A stretch of DNA of 40,617 nucleotides from CAYTRP01 sp964625145. Lineage in GTDB: Bacteria > Sumerlaeota > Sumerlaeia > SLMS01 > JAHLLQ01. The DNA is taken from NCBI GenBank assembly GCA_964625145.1, contig CAZVAQ010000011.1, positions 1 through 40,617 of the forward strand, read 5' to 3'. Shown piece after piece: positions 1-8,815 of the stretch. The position numbers and the translations under genes are program-made. The first letter of the stretch is position 1. Each line of letters opens with the position of its first letter. Below the pieces are notes generated by a model. It ran no database searches. It saw only the letters and a program-made list of their open reading frames with translations, and had not been told where the DNA came from.

Positions 1-137
1 GCCCGAAAAGCCTGCGCATCGTCGTCACCGACAGCCACCGCGGCTGCACCATCCTGACACCCGACGAATGGATGCGCGTAGCGTTTCAAGAAATCGCCCG
101 CATCCAGGAAGAAGAAGGCTGGCCCGAGCCGGAGTGA
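1..137 (+). CDS. C-terminus of an unrecognised protein (partial)
   Basis: An open frame enters from the left edge (codons begin at base 3) and ends at TGA 135-137, giving 44 residues. The segment runs from a beta-like stretch (SLRIVVTDSHRGCTIL) into an acidic helix (DEWMRVAFQEIARIQEEEG). Codon use looks coding, with mostly G or C in third position. I do not recognise the family. It converges on the hydrolase gene that ends at 163, with about 25 bases between them. Confidence 0.45.
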   Translation, partial: PKSLRIVVTDSHRGCTILTPDEWMRVAFQEIARIQEEEGWPEPE

Positions 138-162
138 GCGGCATGGTCACTTCATCGTTCAC

Positions 163-1662
163 CTACTCCCACGTCCCAATGCCCATCCCACGCAACAACG
201 CCTGGTACGCCGGACTTGTCGCCTGTTGAAGCGTCTCATGCCGCCCCAATGGGCTGATCGGCGAAACAATCGTATACGACTTCGCAGATACCAGCTCCCC
301 TTGCTCAAGCCCCGCGAGGATCAGGCCCGGGTCCGCATCGAGCAACTCCACGATCTGTTCACCGGTCAGATTGTAACGCCGCAACGTCTCCACCGCGCTG
401 ACGTGGCTATCCGCCAAACGATCCGGCGTGAGCGGCGCGCCAAACCACGCAAACGCGTCGGCACGAACGATCATGGCATCCGCATTCGCGCCACTCGCCA
501 GGATGGCTCCCAGCCTGCGTGCGACGTCCTGCAGCGGTGCACCGGCGAGTTCCGAGTCAAGCTCCTCGGATACGCTCGCCGTCGAGATGGAGGGTGGCGG
601 TAGCTCCAACACAAGCTGCGCGGACCATGCACCGTCCACCTTCGCGAGCACGAGCCTCTCCGCGATGCGAAGTGACGGGTCTGCCGCAAACTTCTCGCGC
701 ACCAGATCATAGGACGGCTCTTCAATCATCTGCCCATCAATCCGCATGGGAACCAGCGAGTGAATACCCGCGTCCAAACCAATGGCCGACACATTGCGTG
801 TTTGGATGGTGAGCAGCGACTCTTCCTCGCCCGTCCATTCGACATCCACTTCGGCGGGTTCCAGCGCCGACTCCATCGCAAGGATGTGAACGCGTCCATT
901 GCTCGCCTTCGCCGGCGTCCGCGCGACAAGAACGATGTGCTTGGGTTCAGAGACGCGCCGCCGCGCCCTGAACCACTCGAAGAGATCATCCAGCGAATCG
1001 CCGATCAGCCTGCTCGCGTGGCCATATCCCGTCGTTTCCACATAGCGATGCGTGATGCCCAGTTCCCCCAGGCGCGCCACGGGCATGCGGGAGCGCTGCA
1101 CTGACACGACGTTGTCGTCCCGATCGTGGATGACATACGGATCCAGATGCAGTGCATTGGGCAACAGGTCCATCGGCGGCAGACCGGCCATCGGCGCGAT
1201 GGAAGCAAACCGATCCGCATTGCGCAGGCCAACCCACCATGCGCCCCAGCCACCCATCGAATGCCCCGTCAGATACACGCGGTCGGGATCGATGCGATTG
1301 GTCGCGATGAGGAGATCGATCAGGTCCAGCACATCCTGCTCACCGGGGCCGCGATACCAGACATTGCCGCGACCATAAGGCGCCACGACTACATAGCCAT
1401 GCGCCTCTGCCTTCTCCATCACGGGCGTCAGGCGAAACCATGCCGTGTGGTCGACGCCCTTGCCGTGCAAGGCGACCAGCAGCGGGAGCGCCTCCCCCGA
1501 GTCCGCTGCCGATGGCACGAAGAGCAGCGCCGGCTGCGAGGTCTCGTCCCAGGTACTGACGAACTCGACGGCGTGCTCTCCCGGTGCAGGGAGTGATTCC
1601 GGAAAATCTGCAAGTGCGTTCATGGAAAGTGCCATCGCGGCAATTGCGAGTAGCTTACGCAT
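163..1662 (-). CDS. Secreted alpha/beta hydrolase (esterase / PHB depolymerase-like)
   Basis: Probably an exported serine hydrolase of the esterase or poly-hydroxyalkanoate depolymerase-like alpha/beta fold; its substrate cannot be read from the sequence. I chose the ATG at 1662 because the protein then begins with a clean signal peptide (MRKLLAIAAMALSMNALA); a start at 1722 would put 20 unlikely residues before it. In the 499-residue protein the oxyanion region LHGKG lies near residue 65, the nucleophile in GHSMGGW is Ser135, the acid is in HDRDDNVV near 182 and the histidine is in GYGH at about 215. The C-terminal ~250 residues are a separate region with beta-like segments and no family I recognise. 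Its start overlaps the end of coaBC by 8 bases, so translation is likely coupled. Confidence 0.85.
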   Translation of the reverse strand: MRKLLAIAAMALSMNALADFPESLPAPGEHAVEFVSTWDETSQPALLFVPSAADSGEALPLLVALHGKGVDHTAWFRLTPVMEKAEAHGYVVVAPYGRGNVWYRGPGEQDVLDLIDLLIATNRIDPDRVYLTGHSMGGWGAWWVGLRNADRFASIAPMAGLPPMDLLPNALHLDPYVIHDRDDNVVSVQRSRMPVARLGELGITHRYVETTGYGHASRLIGDSLDDLFEWFRARRRVSEPKHIVLVARTPAKASNGRVHILAMESALEPAEVDVEWTGEEESLLTIQTRNVSAIGLDAGIHSLVPMRIDGQMIEEPSYDLVREKFAADPSLRIAERLVLAKVDGAWSAQLVLELPPPSISTASVSEELDSELAGAPLQDVARRLGAILASGANADAMIVRADAFAWFGAPLTPDRLADSHVSAVETLRRYNLTGEQIVELLDADPGLILAGLEQGELVSAKSYTIVSPISPLGRHETLQQATSPAYQALLRGMGIGTWE

Positions 1663-2911
1663 CGGCCAACCCCATGGGATATTCGTCGCTGGATGCCTTG
1701 CGATCCAGTCGCGTGAGTTCACGAAGAATCTCGATGGAAAGTGCGTCCTTCGTCATGGAGGGAATCTCCCGGGTGCGCTGCGCGGTCACCACCCACGCGT
1801 GGTTTGTGTCCGTGCCGAAACCCGCGCCAGGCTCCGTGACCGGATTGGCCACGATCATGTCGAATCCCTTTCGCTGCATCTTGTCGCGCGCGTTGTTGAC
1901 GATGTCATGGGATTCCGCGGCAAAGCCGACAAAGATCTGTCCGGGGCGACGATGCTTCCCGGCCTCTCCTGCCACATCGGGCGTCCGCACCAGATGCAGT
2001 GTCATCTCCTGCGGTGCGTCCTCCTTCTTGTGCTTCTCGCGCTTGCGTTCCGCCGGGCGCCAATCGCTGACCGCTGCCGCGAAGATGACATCCGTTGCCG
2101 TCGGCAGATGCGCCAACACCACATCGCGCATTTCCTCCGCCGTGGTGACGCGTTCGATCTCGATGTTCCCCGACGGCATGGGCAACTCACACGGCCCGGT
2201 CACGAGCACCACCGACGCGCCGCATTTCATTGCCTGTCTCGCCAAGGCCACGCCCATGCGTCCCGACGCGGGATTGGTGATGCAGCGCACCGGATCGGCA
2301 AACTCGCGCGTGGGCCCGGAAGTAATCAGGATTCGCCGTCCCGCCAGCGACGGCAGATCGGATGCCTCCCGCAGGCAACCCACGATCCCCAGCAGGATGT
2401 CCTCCGTCGTCGACATGCGCCCCACGCCTTGGTCGCCGCACGCGGTCAGGCCCTCCACAGGCCCGACCAACCGATGGCCCCGCGCGTAGAGCGTCGCCAC
2501 ATGCTCCTGCACCGTGGGGCTTGCGTACATGGTCGGATTCATTGCCGGCGCGATGACCATGGGTCGTGGCCACGCGACTGCAAATGTCGAAAGTGCATCG
2601 TCCGCCAATCCCAGTGCGAGGCGCGCCAGCGTCGAAGCCGTCGCCGGAGCCACGCAAAACACATTCGCCCACTTCGTCGCCGCCAAATGATCCATCTCCC
2701 CCGGATGGGCCGAATCCCACAGGCTGGTAATGACCGGCCGGCTGGTGATGGCTTCGAATGCGGGCGGTCCGATCAGCTTCGTCGCGTTGGGCGTCATCAC
2801 GACGCGCACCTCACCGCCGCCCTTGATGACGGTGCTGGCAATGTCCAACGCGCGGTGCGCCGCGATGGAGCTGGAAACGCCGAGGAGGAGTCGAAGTCCG
2901 GAATAGATCAT
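1655..2911 (-). CDS. coaBC: Bifunctional phosphopantothenoylcysteine decarboxylase / phosphopantothenate-cysteine ligase
   Basis: Catalyses two cytosolic steps of coenzyme A synthesis: ligation of cysteine to 4'-phosphopantothenate, then FMN-dependent decarboxylation. The 418 residues are close to the family's usual ~400. The N-terminal CoaC half shows the active-site His in MDHLAATKWA (His75), the substrate-binding PAMNPTMY (122-129) and the active-site Cys in ACGDQGVGRMS (Cys158). The CoaB half shows ITSGPTREFADPVR (from 196), the GRMG dimer and nucleotide segment near 217, AAAVSDWRP near 278-286, and the VGFAAES and MIVANPV segments. It sits between the EEP-fold gene (52-base gap) and the hydrolase (8-base overlap). 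Placing an essential cofactor gene in this run probably reflects transcriptional convenience rather than a shared pathway. Confidence 0.95.
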   Translation of the reverse strand: MIYSGLRLLLGVSSSIAAHRALDIASTVIKGGGEVRVVMTPNATKLIGPPAFEAITSRPVITSLWDSAHPGEMDHLAATKWANVFCVAPATASTLARLALGLADDALSTFAVAWPRPMVIAPAMNPTMYASPTVQEHVATLYARGHRLVGPVEGLTACGDQGVGRMSTTEDILLGIVGCLREASDLPSLAGRRILITSGPTREFADPVRCITNPASGRMGVALARQAMKCGASVVLVTGPCELPMPSGNIEIERVTTAEEMRDVVLAHLPTATDVIFAAAVSDWRPAERKREKHKKEDAPQEMTLHLVRTPDVAGEAGKHRRPGQIFVGFAAESHDIVNNARDKMQRKGFDMIVANPVTEPGAGFGTDTNHAWVVTAQRTREIPSMTKDALSIEILRELTRLDRKASSDEYPMGLADA

Positions 2912-2963
2912 GGCAGGCTCGGAAATAGGGAGAAGTTATCGGTGATCATGTCGCACCTAAAGC

Positions 2964-3989
2964 CTACTGGGTGGCCGGGGCGAAAGCCTGATCATCATCC
3001 GCGGCTGTGAAATCTTTCACTGTAAACCCCACGGTGATGCGCAAATGGTTTGAAGAGCCCCCTTCGCCAAACCGGGCGAACCGCGGTTCCACACCCGGAC
3101 CGGCAAAGGCATGGTCAATTTGCCAGAGCGGCACGTGATCGGGAAACGTCGCAAGCCACCGCGCACTGCCCACCTCGGTATAGAAATCCCTCAATCCCCG
3201 CGTCGCGCGCTGCAGCCGCCACGAACCGCGCGACGTGTTCAGGTCCCCCACAAGTATGAAGGGTGGCTCCACCGTGGAGAGAATCGCCCCCAGTTCCTGC
3301 ATGATCGGCCGACTGTCGATCCGCGGCGGACTGGGAAGATCCGCCAGCACAATCCCCACCGGCCCGTCCGCCGTGACGATGCGCACCTCAAACATTCGCA
3401 ATCGCGTGCGCGTCGGGATCTCGCGCGACCGTAGGATCGGCAACCGCGACCCCACCGCCATCTGGCGAATGGAGACCCACTTGTAGTCTCGCCCCATCGC
3501 CCGGGAGAGGCTGTCGTGGACGGCTCCTTGGTACGTGCCCTCCACGAGGCATACGATGTCCGGATCGTCGGAGAGGAACCCATCATGGACCAGCTCCTCG
3601 CCACGATTGAAGGACATTACGTTCCAGAAACTCATGCGAACTGTATCGCTCGCGGGAACCGTGGGCTTCGCTGTTGAAATGCGGAACAGGTTCGGTTGCT
3701 CATGGTACAGGTTCACGCTGATCAGCATGAGCAGAAACAAGCCGGTCAGCAACGACACCAGCCACCTCATCCATGACAACGGCACCAGCAACAGCGCAGG
3801 CAGCCAGAACAGCGGATGAACATGCCCCAACCATTCCGTCAACACAAAGCGGTCACCCGCCAGGGTGACCGCCATGAGAGCCAACACGGTGACAGCCAGC
3901 AACACCCGCATCGCCAGGACGATCCGGCGAATTAGTCCGCCAGCTTCACGCTTATCTCCAACGGATTCCTCGAATCCTGTATCGTCCAT
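2964..3989 (-). CDS. Membrane-anchored endonuclease/exonuclease/phosphatase-fold protein
   Basis: A protein of the EEP superfamily (DNase I-like hydrolases acting on nucleic acids, phospholipids or phosphate esters) tethered by its N-terminus. Three hydrophobic helices (about 28-45, 56-74 and 77-95) form the anchor. The EEP domain begins at MSFWNVMSFN (119-128), followed by the metal-binding Glu150 in VEGT, VGDLNTS (Asp249, Asn251) and IDHAF (Asp292). The final motif reads SSNHLRI (314-315), where the family normally has Ser-Asp-His, so an expected Asp is Asn. The long start at 3989 overlaps the GH31 gene by 58 bases; the ATG at 3911 (residue 27) is a reasonable alternative that would sit 20 bases beyond the GH31 stop. 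The substrate is unknown. Confidence 0.8.
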   Translation of the reverse strand: MDDTGFEESVGDKREAGGLIRRIVLAMRVLLAVTVLALMAVTLAGDRFVLTEWLGHVHPLFWLPALLLVPLSWMRWLVSLLTGLFLLMLISVNLYHEQPNLFRISTAKPTVPASDTVRMSFWNVMSFNRGEELVHDGFLSDDPDIVCLVEGTYQGAVHDSLSRAMGRDYKWVSIRQMAVGSRLPILRSREIPTRTRLRMFEVRIVTADGPVGIVLADLPSPPRIDSRPIMQELGAILSTVEPPFILVGDLNTSRGSWRLQRATRGLRDFYTEVGSARWLATFPDHVPLWQIDHAFAGPGVEPRFARFGEGGSSNHLRITVGFTVKDFTAADDDQAFAPATQ

Positions 3990-6259
3990 TCCGCCACGCC
4001 CTTGCGGGATTCAAAGGCCACGACGTCCGATCCGGACTGCACCTTTCGCACACGATCGCCCACGCCATGCAGGCGAATGCGCCACGTCTTTCGGGCTCCA
4101 CGGTAGGGACCCTGCGGCGCACCGATGCGCAGGATCAAGTCCGTCGAGCTGGCGGAACCCGAAAAATCGATCCGCGATTCCGCCCCCTTCATCCATTGCC
4201 GGCTGGCGCCGTCGTCCTCTACCAACACACCCTTCAGTTCCTTCCCCGGCCACACATCCAGGATGGTCTCCTCGATCACCGCCTCATCGGTATACTGCAG
4301 CGGCCTCTGCATCGGGACCACCGCCCCGGCCCGGACAAAGAGCGGCGGCTGCCCAAAGGGACCCGACACAATTGCGTGCCGACCTCCCTGCACCTTCTCA
4401 CCCGTCCACCAATCCCACCAATCCCCGGCCGGAATGTAGGCCATGCGGCGATCCATGCCCGGCTCCATGACCGGCGCGATCAACAGGTCCGAGCCGATCA
4501 GGAACTGGTCGCCAACAAAGTGCGTCTGCGGATCGCTGGCATAGTCGTAGACCAACGGGCGGTTGATCGGCGTCCCCGTCTCCGCAGCATCCACAAAGCA
4601 CGTGTAAAGATACGGCAGCAGGCTCATGCGCAGTTCGAGCAGCGTGCGGATGTTGTCCTCCACTTCCTGCGTGAATGCCCACGGCTCCTGGTCAATGGAC
4701 GCATGGTCCGCATGGCCGCGACAGAACGGCTGGAACACACCCCACTCGAACCAACGCTCAAACAGTTCCGACGTCGGGTTGAGGCCAAACCCGCCAATGT
4801 CACAGCCGACAAAGGAAATCCCGCACAGCCCCATGGAAAGGTTCGTCGCCAGATCGAACGGCATGCTGTTCCAGATCGCCTGGTTGTCACCCGTCCACAC
4901 CATCGAATAGCGCTGCACCCCCGCCCATCCCGAGCGCGTGATCGTGAAGGGACGCGTGTCCGGCCGCGCTGCCAGTTGGCCCTCGTAGCTCGCACGCGCC
5001 ATCGAGAAGCCATAGAGCTGATGCACCTCCACATGGCGCCGCTCGCGGCCATTGTCCAGGTGCCGCACATCGTCCGGGAACGTCCCGTTGGGGCCATCAA
5101 AGTCCGCGGGCTCGTTCATGTCGTTCCAGATGCCGGCAATCCCCTTGTCCAGCAGGGCGGTCTTCTGGAACTCACCCCAGTCCTTGCGCGCGTCGGCACG
5201 CAGGAAATCCGGATAGCAGGTCGTTCCCGGCCACACGCGCCCCTGGAAGGGCACGCCATCGAGCGTCACGAAGTAACCCTTCTCCAGGAACGTGTCGTAG
5301 ACCTCAAAGCCTTCGTCGACCTTCACACCCGGGTCCACGATCGCGACCGTGCGGAAGCCCTGCGCCGAAAGATCGCCCAGCAACTTCTCCGGCTGCGGGA
5401 ATGCCTCCGGGCTCCACGTGAACACGCGGTACCCATCCATGTAGTCGATGTCGAGGTAGATCACATCGCACGGAATGCGGCGCGAACGGAACCCCTCGGC
5501 AATCTCGCGCACGCGCTTCTCCGTAGGGTACGACCACCGGCATTGCTGGTAACCCAGCGACCACATGGGCGGGCGTTCCATGCGCCCGGTCATGTCACTC
5601 CACGCACGCACCACCGCAGGCATGGAGTCACCAAACCAGAGCCACAGATCGATATCGCCCGTCTCGCAATGCAGCGATACCCGCCCTGTCAAGTCATGGC
5701 GCAAGTCCACATGCACGCGGCCGGGATTGTCCATGAACTGGCCGCGGCAACGCGACCCATCAGGAGTCAGGTGATAGGTCAGCGGAATCTGGCAGTAATA
5801 GTTCTGGATGGGGTGGTGCTTTGGGTCATTGTGGTTCCACTGCGTGAAGATGCGTCCGGTCTTTTCGAACTTCTCTCCGGACTCGGCGAGCCCGTAGATG
5901 CGCTCCTTGGCCACCGCGCCGAGCGAGATGGCAATGCCCGTCTCCCGAATCTCCAGACAATGATCCGGCGTGGAAAGCAATACCGCCCCGGTCTTCGCAT
6001 CGGCCACGCGCAGGCTCTCACGCTTTGAGTCCCACTCGATCGCAAGGCCCGCCGTGCGCACACGGGTCACTGGTCCATCGACAGTTGGTGCTGAAGCGCC
6101 GCTCGCCGGCCACTCATTGCGAATGATCCCATGGCTCGTGTGGGGCGCGAGGTCCTCCCCCGCCGCGACTCGGAAGCGAATTGTCACGGGATCGTGAATT
6201 TCCAAGCCAATGGCGTGTCCCTTGAAAGTTCCAAGGGAAATGGTAGTTGGGCTGCTCAT
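3932..6259 (-). CDS. GH31 family alpha-glucosidase / alpha-glycosidase
   Basis: Hydrolyses terminal alpha-linked sugars from oligosaccharides by a retaining mechanism. The 775 residues match a full-length GH31 enzyme: an N-terminal beta-sandwich (about 1-225), a TIM barrel beginning near PPMWSLGYQQCRWSYP, and a C-terminal beta region. The nucleophile is Asp380 in GIWNDMNEP, the likely acid/base is Asp458 in WTGDNQA, and FTITRSGWAG (from 438) and FVGCDIGGFG (from 483) are typical subsite segments. No signal peptide is visible, so it is probably cytoplasmic. An AGGA Shine-Dalgarno stands about 7 bases before the ATG. It lies 25 bases beyond the end of the 342-residue unknown gene in the same run. 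The sugar preference (glucose or xylose) cannot be decided here. Confidence 0.93.
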   Translation of the reverse strand: MSSPTTISLGTFKGHAIGLEIHDPVTIRFRVAAGEDLAPHTSHGIIRNEWPASGASAPTVDGPVTRVRTAGLAIEWDSKRESLRVADAKTGAVLLSTPDHCLEIRETGIAISLGAVAKERIYGLAESGEKFEKTGRIFTQWNHNDPKHHPIQNYYCQIPLTYHLTPDGSRCRGQFMDNPGRVHVDLRHDLTGRVSLHCETGDIDLWLWFGDSMPAVVRAWSDMTGRMERPPMWSLGYQQCRWSYPTEKRVREIAEGFRSRRIPCDVIYLDIDYMDGYRVFTWSPEAFPQPEKLLGDLSAQGFRTVAIVDPGVKVDEGFEVYDTFLEKGYFVTLDGVPFQGRVWPGTTCYPDFLRADARKDWGEFQKTALLDKGIAGIWNDMNEPADFDGPNGTFPDDVRHLDNGRERRHVEVHQLYGFSMARASYEGQLAARPDTRPFTITRSGWAGVQRYSMVWTGDNQAIWNSMPFDLATNLSMGLCGISFVGCDIGGFGLNPTSELFERWFEWGVFQPFCRGHADHASIDQEPWAFTQEVEDNIRTLLELRMSLLPYLYTCFVDAAETGTPINRPLVYDYASDPQTHFVGDQFLIGSDLLIAPVMEPGMDRRMAYIPAGDWWDWWTGEKVQGGRHAIVSGPFGQPPLFVRAGAVVPMQRPLQYTDEAVIEETILDVWPGKELKGVLVEDDGASRQWMKGAESRIDFSGSASSTDLILRIGAPQGPYRGARKTWRIRLHGVGDRVRKVQSGSDVVAFESRKGVAEWTIQDSRNPLEISVKLAD

Positions 6260-6284
6260 GTTTTTTCCTGTGGTTGATGTGGGT

Positions 6285-7313
6285 TCAGCGCGTCACGCCG
6301 AGGATCTGTTGCAACAATTGCGAACGCAATTCCGGATCGGAAGTTCCACCCGCACGCGTCACCACCACCAAATCCGGCATGGTGTGGTGCCCCTCGGATT
6401 CCTTCCCCTCAAGACCATGGTAGATGTGCACGACATCCTCCTCGCGCCGCAGGATGCACCATGCGGGGAGCCTTCCGGGTTCCGCGGCCGAGATGATTTC
6501 AAACCGCGAACGGCCAAGCACCTCAAGCACAACCGGCGCCTTCCCGGTCGGAAGGGCGGCGCACACCGAATTGGCAACATCACATTGCAGATGAAAATAG
6601 AGGGTCGCGAAAAGCTCCGAACCAACGCGCGACAGCGGCGTGCAGCCACTGTGGTTCGCGGTGATCTTGGAAATGGTGTCGATGTTGACCGAATGCCCAT
6701 GGGCCGAGACGCCGTTCACGCCGCAGTACTCACGGATCAGCGGCAGCGGTTCCTCCGCCGGGATGCTCTCGACCTGAATGGCATCCTCTGGAATCAGCAG
6801 GAAAAACGCCGCACCCGCACCATCCGCGGGAAACGGTATGTCCAGCGTTCCCAGCCGCTCCAGCGTCATGCTGCCAAAGACGGGGAATGCATCCGCACGC
6901 GTGGGATGCACGGGCGCGTCGACGTAGTCCTCCGGGAAGTAACTCTCTGTCGGTGCGTCCGTGATGCGAACCCACCAGGTCATCCCCGCGAGGCCGGGCG
7001 ACTCCATGCGCACATTGATGACAGCCTCCGGGGCGATGAACCCCTCCAGCGAGTTCAGCACCGTGTCCGCCCGCGAGCGCAACTCGTCGGGTAGTTTGGC
7101 CTTCTTCCGCTTGGCCGCGCGCGACAACCCCGACAGCGCCTCCTCCACGTCCATCGTGATCTGGTCGAGCGTCGCCTGTCGTGGACGCACCGTCAGCCTT
7201 CGCGTGTCCAGCCGCATCCGCGTCCACGACTGGATATCCCACAAGGAGAGGACCTCGTCCTCCGGGACAAAGATCAGGTTGTTCGTGCCAAAACCGCTGC
7301 TGACAAGGCTCAT
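6285..7313 (-). CDS. Unrecognised 342-residue protein linked to the MoxR-like ATPase
   Basis: I do not recognise a family. No signal peptide or membrane helix is visible, so it is probably cytosolic. A basic segment (SRAAKRKKAKLPDELRSR, about 65-82) is followed by a mixed alpha/beta region with a Cys- and His-containing stretch (residues about 190-230, with GVNGVSAHGHS and NHSGCTPLS). The C-terminal third has alternating strands ending in a helix (SQLLQQIL). It has no von Willebrand A motif (DxSxS), so it is not the usual MoxR partner. It begins only 3 bases after the ATPase stop and has an AGGA Shine-Dalgarno 8 bases before its ATG, so the two are almost certainly cotranscribed and may act together. 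Confidence 0.75.
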   Translation of the reverse strand: MSLVSSGFGTNNLIFVPEDEVLSLWDIQSWTRMRLDTRRLTVRPRQATLDQITMDVEEALSGLSRAAKRKKAKLPDELRSRADTVLNSLEGFIAPEAVINVRMESPGLAGMTWWVRITDAPTESYFPEDYVDAPVHPTRADAFPVFGSMTLERLGTLDIPFPADGAGAAFFLLIPEDAIQVESIPAEEPLPLIREYCGVNGVSAHGHSVNIDTISKITANHSGCTPLSRVGSELFATLYFHLQCDVANSVCAALPTGKAPVVLEVLGRSRFEIISAAEPGRLPAWCILRREEDVVHIYHGLEGKESEGHHTMPDLVVVTRAGGTSDPELRSQLLQQILGVTR

Positions 7314-7316
7314 CGT

Positions 7317-8786
7317 CTAGTCCTGCAACTCGTCCATCATGTAGCTGACGGCGTCGGTATAGGTAATGCGCGCATCCTTGATGTGCTTGGTCAGGAGGAA
7401 GTTCTGGTGAAGCCCCTCGATGACGAACTCCATCATCACCGGCAGCTCCTCCGGGTTCTCCGACAGCTTCAAGTCGCGCGTGATCTTCTCAAGTCCGTTG
7501 ATGGACTTCAGGGTCTTGACGAACTCCGCATCGCTCATCTCGCTGGAGAGCTTTAGCGTGTTCCCTCCCTCGAACCACTCGATGATGGGCTCGAATCCCG
7601 CCAGCTCCTGCTTCCGCTCGCGGCCTCTCTTGTAATTCGGGACGACGCGCGAATTGAAGCTATGCCGCAGGGCCCGCCCGATCAGGTGAAGCGCCACGTT
7701 GGCCACTCCCTCCTGCTCGCCCTTGTAGACCAGCTCGATCTTGCCCGTCAGGGCGCTTATCGCGGAGAACAGGTCGGAGATCCGCGCCATCCCCTTCTTC
7801 TCCCCATGACCCAGCGACCGCGCCTCCGCGATGGAATACACCGTCTCCAGGTACGAAATCGCCATGCGCGCGCTGACGCCAGAGCTCTTGTCCACAAAGT
7901 CGCTCTCCCGCGCCTCCACCGCGATCTGCTCCACCGCCTCGCGGATCAGGTACGGAATGTGGACTGTTGTCCCGCGGTCGACCCATGCCTCCTGCGAGGT
8001 GATGTGCATGGCATCCTGGAGGCTCTCGGGATAATGCGTCAGGATCTGCGCGTCGATGCGGTCCTTCAACGGCGTGATGATGTTGCCGCGGTTGGTGTAG
8101 TCCTCCGGGTTGGCCGTGAAGACCAGCATGACATCCAGCGGCAACCGCACGGGAAAGCCGCGGATCTGGATGTCCTTCTCCTCCAGGATGTTTAGCAACC
8201 CCACCTGGATCCGCGCCTGCAGGTCCGGCAGTTCGTTGATGGCAAAGATCCCGCGGTTCGTGCGCGGAATGATCCCGTAGTGGATGACCTCCTCGTCGGA
8301 GAAGTCCAGCTTTCGGGCCACCGCCTTGATCGGGTCGATGTCGCCGATCAGGTCCGCGATGGACACATCCGGCGTTGCCAGCTTCTCGTGGTATCGCTGC
8401 CCGCGGCCGATCCAATCGATGGGCGTCTCGTCGCCCATGTCGGCGACCATCTCCCGCCCGCGACGCGTCAACGGCTTGAGCGGGTCCTCGTGAATGGGCG
8501 ACGACTGGATGACGGGAATCTGTTCGTCCAGCAGGCTGACCAGTTGGCGGATCATGCGCGTCTTTGCCTGGCCGCGCAGGCCCATCAGCAGGAAGTCGTG
8601 ACGTGCCAGGATCGCCGCAACGACCTGCGGGATCACCGTCTTGTCGTATCCGATGATGCCGGGAAACAGCTCTTCACGCTGCTGCAACTTTCGCAGCAGA
8701 TTCCGGCGCATCTCATCCTTCACGGATTCGGAACGATAGCCGCTCTTCTTCAGTTCACCGAGTGTCGCGGGAAGTTTCTGGGACAT
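7317..8786 (-). CDS. MoxR-family AAA+ ATPase
   Basis: A chaperone-type AAA+ ATPase of the MoxR / magnesium-chelatase ChlI group, which usually remodels or activates a partner protein. In the 489 residues the Walker A is an unusual GLRGQAKTR (69-77), the Walker B is GIFAINELPDL (179-189), sensor 1 lies in FTANPEDYTNRG (223-234) and the arginine finger is in LKDRID (240-245). The NELPDLQARIQVGLLNILEEK stretch resembles the ChlI helix insert. The N-terminal ~45 residues are basic and helical. The C-terminal ~180 residues form an all-helical lid extension longer than in minimal MoxR proteins. It lies 29 bases after the M16 partner gene and 3 bases before the unknown 342-residue gene. The adjacent gene is therefore the most likely partner or target. 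Confidence 0.88.
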   Translation of the reverse strand: MSQKLPATLGELKKSGYRSESVKDEMRRNLLRKLQQREELFPGIIGYDKTVIPQVVAAILARHDFLLMGLRGQAKTRMIRQLVSLLDEQIPVIQSSPIHEDPLKPLTRRGREMVADMGDETPIDWIGRGQRYHEKLATPDVSIADLIGDIDPIKAVARKLDFSDEEVIHYGIIPRTNRGIFAINELPDLQARIQVGLLNILEEKDIQIRGFPVRLPLDVMLVFTANPEDYTNRGNIITPLKDRIDAQILTHYPESLQDAMHITSQEAWVDRGTTVHIPYLIREAVEQIAVEARESDFVDKSSGVSARMAISYLETVYSIAEARSLGHGEKKGMARISDLFSAISALTGKIELVYKGEQEGVANVALHLIGRALRHSFNSRVVPNYKRGRERKQELAGFEPIIEWFEGGNTLKLSSEMSDAEFVKTLKSINGLEKITRDLKLSENPEELPVMMEFVIEGLHQNFLLTKHIKDARITYTDAVSYMMDELQD

Positions 8787-8815
8787 GCAACAGTCTCACT
8801 TGTGGTTCGGTATTC

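Noticed and set aside
1445..3010. Plus-strand open frame (521 residues) opposite coaBC
   Set aside because: Arg/His-rich, no motif; coaBC on the other strand is unambiguous.
4067..6028. Long plus-strand open frame (653 residues) opposite the GH31 gene
   Set aside because: Arg/His/Pro-rich composition without any family motif; it mirrors the codon bias of the GH31 gene on the other strand.
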